Part shown: piece by piece, positions 5,911 through 7,563 of the stretch
How positions within the stretch are numbered: position 1 is the first letter of the stretch
How the letters are laid out: every line of letters begins with the position of its first letter
Source: a bacterium
GTDB lineage: Bacteria > Eremiobacterota > Eremiobacteria > Baltobacterales > Baltobacteraceae
Assembly (NCBI GenBank): GCA_021782295.1
Contig: JAJXVC010000088.1
Location: 1 to 7,563 of the forward strand
Length of the DNA stretch: 7,563 nucleotides
Reading direction: 5' to 3'
Position numbers and translations under genes: made by a program
Notes under the pieces: generated by a model
Databases searched by the model: none
Seen by the model: only the letters and a program-made list of their open reading frames with translations
What the model was told of the DNA's origin: nothing

Positions 5911-6698
5911 GCGGCACTCTTCTCCATCCGTCGTTTCGAGAGCAGCGCTGCACCGAGCGCCCCGGCCATCTCGGGCTGCGCCGCGCAGTTGATCTTCACG
6001 TTGAGCGCTTCTTCTAACGCGCGAATCATGCCGGCTTGGTATCCCATGCCGCCGACGAGCGTCACCGCTTCTTCGATGCCGATGCGTTTGACCAGCAGCA
6101 CCGCGCGTTCGGCGAGCGACTCGTGCACGCCGCGCAAGATGTTCTCGCGCGTCTCACCGCGGCTGACGTGATTGATGATCTCCGATTCCGCCAAGACCGC
6201 GCAGACGCTCGAGATCGCGACCGGATTCTCGCCGTTCATCGAAAGCTCTCCGACTTCGGCGAGTTGCGTTTCGAGATATTTGGCCGCGCGCTCGACGAAG
6301 CCACCGGCACCCGCCGCGCACTTTTCGTTCGACTTGAATTCGCGCACCCGCCCGCCCGGAGCGATCTTCACCGCGCGCGAACTCTGCGCGCCGATATCGA
6401 GCACGCAACGCGTCTCGGGAAAGAGCGCCGCCGCGCCGTAGGCTGCAGCCGTGACTTCGGTGAGTTGGAGATCGCGCTCGGGATAGCTCGAGCGGCCGAA
6501 CCCGGTCGTCGCGATGTAGCGGAGATCGCCGCGCCCCGCGCCGATGCTCTCGAGCGCTTCATCGACGGCACGGTCGACCAGTTCGATCAACGGCGGGCGC
6601 GTGCGCACCGCTCGTGCAACGAGTTGGCGCCCCTCCCGATCGATCAGCACCACTTTCGTGCTGCGCGAGCCGAGATCGACTCCGGCGATAATATCCAT
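5907..6698 (-). CDS. BadF/BadG/BcrD-type ATPase, electron-activator subunit 2
   Basis: A 263-aa member of the ASKHA ATPases that drive low-potential electrons into benzoyl-CoA reductase or 2-hydroxyacyl-CoA dehydratases. Phosphate loop 1 is GVDLGSRSTK (6-15). C127 in NEKCAAGAG and C166 in SSVCAVLAESE match the two cysteines per subunit that hold the bridging [4Fe-4S] cluster (Cys127 and Cys166 in HgdC). The LVGGMGYQAGM adenosine motif is at 214-224. The second phosphate motif is altered: DIGAQSSR (101-108) instead of D-x-GGQD-x-K, as in the BcrD/BadG branch, which it also resembles at 161-195. ATG at 6698 with AAGGAG 7 nt upstream, 12 nt after the paralogous gene. It probably forms a heterodimer with that paralogue. 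The exact reductase partner is not in the window. Confidence 0.85.
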   Translation of the reverse strand: MDIIAGVDLGSRSTKVVLIDREGRQLVARAVRTRPPLIELVDRAVDEALESIGAGRGDLRYIATTGFGRSSYPERDLQLTEVTAAAYGAAALFPETRCVLDIGAQSSRAVKIAPGGRVREFKSNEKCAAGAGGFVERAAKYLETQLAEVGELSMNGENPVAISSVCAVLAESEIINHVSRGETRENILRGVHESLAERAVLLVKRIGIEEAVTLVGGMGYQAGMIRALEEALNVKINCAAQPEMAGALGAALLSKRRMEKSAA

Positions 6699-6705
6699 CT
6701 GTCTG

Positions 6706-6711
6706 CTCCTT
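6706..6711 (-). promoter_or_regulatory. Ribosome binding site of the second ATPase gene
   Basis: On the minus strand this reads AAGGAG, 7 nt before the ATG at 6698. Its first base belongs to the TAA stop of the first ATPase gene, so stop and ribosome binding site are fused and the two subunits are probably made in balanced amounts. Confidence 0.7.
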
Positions 6712-7505
6712 TACGACGCGACGGTCGCCGACATGGCGTGTTCGAGTGCGAAGACCGCGGCGCCGATCGCGCCCATGTAATGCGAATCCGGGCTCACGTT
6801 GAGCGGCGCGCCGAGTTTTTCTTCGAGCATCTTCACCATGCCGACGTTCAGCGAGACGCCGCCGGTGAAGGTATAGCTCGGTTTGAGGCCGACACGCCGA
6901 ACCAACGCGATCGTTCGCGCGGCGATCGCGCTGTGAATGCCGCCGAGGATATCCTCGGTTTTCTTTCCCTGCGCGACGTACGACATAATATCGGATTCGA
7001 CGAAGACCGTGCAGACGGTCGAGAGGCGAACCGGGTTGCGTGCTTGCAGCGAGATCGCGCCGATCTCGTCGAGCGAGAGCCCGAGCGTCTCGGCAGCGGT
7101 CGAGAGAAAACGCCCCGTTCCCGCCGCGCACTTATCGTTCATCACGAAATCGACGACCTCGCCGTTTTGAACGCTGATGCCCTTCGCGTCCTGTCCGCCC
7201 ATATCGATGACCGTGGAGGTCTCGGGGAAGAGCATGCTCGCGCCTTTGGCGTGGCAGGTAATCTCGGTGATCTGCAGATCGCCGAACGAGACTTTGAAGC
7301 GGCCGTACCCGGTTCCCACGACGCAGAGCACGTCTTCGCGCGCGATGCCGCCGGCGGCGAGCACCGCTTCGTAGCCGCGCTCGCCGGCGCGCGTGATATT
7401 CGCGCCGGTATCGGTGAGCGCTCGCGCGACGATTTTCTTATTCTCGTCGATGATGATGCACTTGGTCTGGGTCGATCCGACATCGATCCCTGCTGCGTAT
7501 TTCAT
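6711..7505 (-). CDS. BcrA/HgdC-type ATPase, electron-activator subunit 1
   Basis: A 264-aa ASKHA-family ATPase with all canonical activator motifs: [10 protein letters not shown] (6-15), DMGGQDAK (101-108), [12 protein letters not shown] with C126 (123-134), [11 protein letters not shown] with C165 (162-172), and [10 protein letters not shown] (214-223). In this family a homodimer or heterodimer clamps one [4Fe-4S] cluster between the subunits. ATP hydrolysis then pushes a single electron to the catalytic partner (2-hydroxyacyl-CoA dehydratase, benzoyl-CoA reductase, or a double-cubane protein). Here a close paralogue of nearly equal length follows directly, favouring a heterodimer as in the small Bzd-type benzoyl-CoA reductase subunits rather than the larger BcrA/BadF. 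The ATG at 7505 has GGGAG 7 nt upstream and overlaps the upstream gene's TGA (ATGA). It is expected to be very oxygen-sensitive. Confidence 0.88.
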   Translation of the reverse strand: MKYAAGIDVGSTQTKCIIIDENKKIVARALTDTGANITRAGERGYEAVLAAGGIAREDVLCVVGTGYGRFKVSFGDLQITEITCHAKGASMLFPETSTVIDMGGQDAKGISVQNGEVVDFVMNDKCAAGTGRFLSTAAETLGLSLDEIGAISLQARNPVRLSTVCTVFVESDIMSYVAQGKKTEDILGGIHSAIAARTIALVRRVGLKPSYTFTGGVSLNVGMVKMLEEKLGAPLNVSPDSHYMGAIGAAVFALEHAMSATVAS

Positions 7506-7563
7506 ACCGTTGCTCCCTCTCGCGCCGGGCGATGAGCGATCGATTCGAAGAACGCGTCGATGC
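7502..7563 (-). CDS. C-terminal end of an upstream gene, partial
   Basis: The last 19 codons of a frame entering from the right edge, reading [19 protein letters not shown] and then TGA, which overlaps the next gene's ATG as ATGA. The frame is chosen because it makes this 4-nt overlap. The amphipathic IDAFFESI ending is compatible with the C-terminal helix of benzoyl-CoA reductase/2-hydroxyacyl-CoA dehydratase subunits, which commonly precede such ATPases. Nineteen residues are not diagnostic, and the identity is inferred mainly from context. Confidence 0.45.
   Translation of the reverse strand, partial: IDAFFESIAHRPAREGATV

Noticed and set aside
6036..7535. A 499-codon open frame on the plus strand across both ATPase genes
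   Set aside because: It is antisense to two genes with unmistakable family motifs. Its translation is Arg/Asp/His/Ala-rich without any fold, as expected from the complement of high-GC codon use.
1..7563. CRISPR arrays, tRNA or rRNA genes, insertion sequences
   Set aside because: No regularly spaced repeats, cloverleaf-like segments, rRNA-like conserved stretches, transposase motifs or terminal inverted repeats were seen.

Overview
The window is about 60% GC and densely coding, with short gaps, Shine-Dalgarno-type starts (several of them GTG) and 4-nt start/stop overlaps. This is a bacterial chromosome. The content combines two oxygen-sensitive BadF/HgdC-type ATPases, a tryptophanase and an amino-acyl-CoA ammonia-lyase, which suggests a strict or facultative anaerobe that degrades amino acids or aromatic acids through CoA thioesters. 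The lineage cannot be fixed from sequence alone. The mix of a YabN-like methylase/MazG fusion, a lipoprotein parvulin and tryptophanase in a high-GC background would suit a little-studied phylum (for example Eremiobacterota or Chloroflexota), but that is a guess.

Layout, read along the minus strand from right to left. Right block (7563-5371): the last 19 codons of an unidentified upstream gene end in an ATGA overlap with a 264-aa ATPase of the BadF/BadG/BcrA/HgdC family. A second 263-aa ATPase of the same family follows after 12 nt, and then a hemerythrin-like protein overlaps it by 4 nt (GTGA). This looks like one co-translated unit: two paired electron activators for a benzoyl-CoA-reductase or 2-hydroxyacyl-CoA-dehydratase type enzyme, whose catalytic subunits probably lie to the right of the window, plus an oxygen-binding protein.

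Middle block (4908-5462): the only plus-strand gene, a MaoC-type hydratase. It overlaps the hemerythrin gene tail to tail by 92 nt. It also starts only 31 nt from the divergent tryptophanase gene, so each divergent promoter must lie inside the neighbouring reading frame.

Left block (4876-121, minus strand): tryptophanase; a secreted lipoprotein parvulin (PrsA/SurA-like); a MazG nucleotide pyrophosphohydrolase with a shortened tetrapyrrole-methylase-like N-terminus; a hotdog-fold 3-aminobutyryl-CoA/beta-alanyl-CoA ammonia-lyase; and a NicO-type nickel/cobalt membrane transporter with a histidine-rich loop. The last three are tightly packed or overlapping. Hairpins without good U-tracts lie after the tryptophanase and parvulin genes. 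The leftmost 120 nt hold no gene, but contain a CRP/FNR-like palindrome and a GC-rich hairpin.

Functionally, the acyl-CoA enzymes (ATPase pair, MaoC hydratase, ammonia-lyase) and the tryptophanase fit fermentative or anaerobic catabolism of amino acids. The hemerythrin could shield or sense for the oxygen-labile ATPases. MazG and the parvulin are general housekeeping functions carried in the same gene string.
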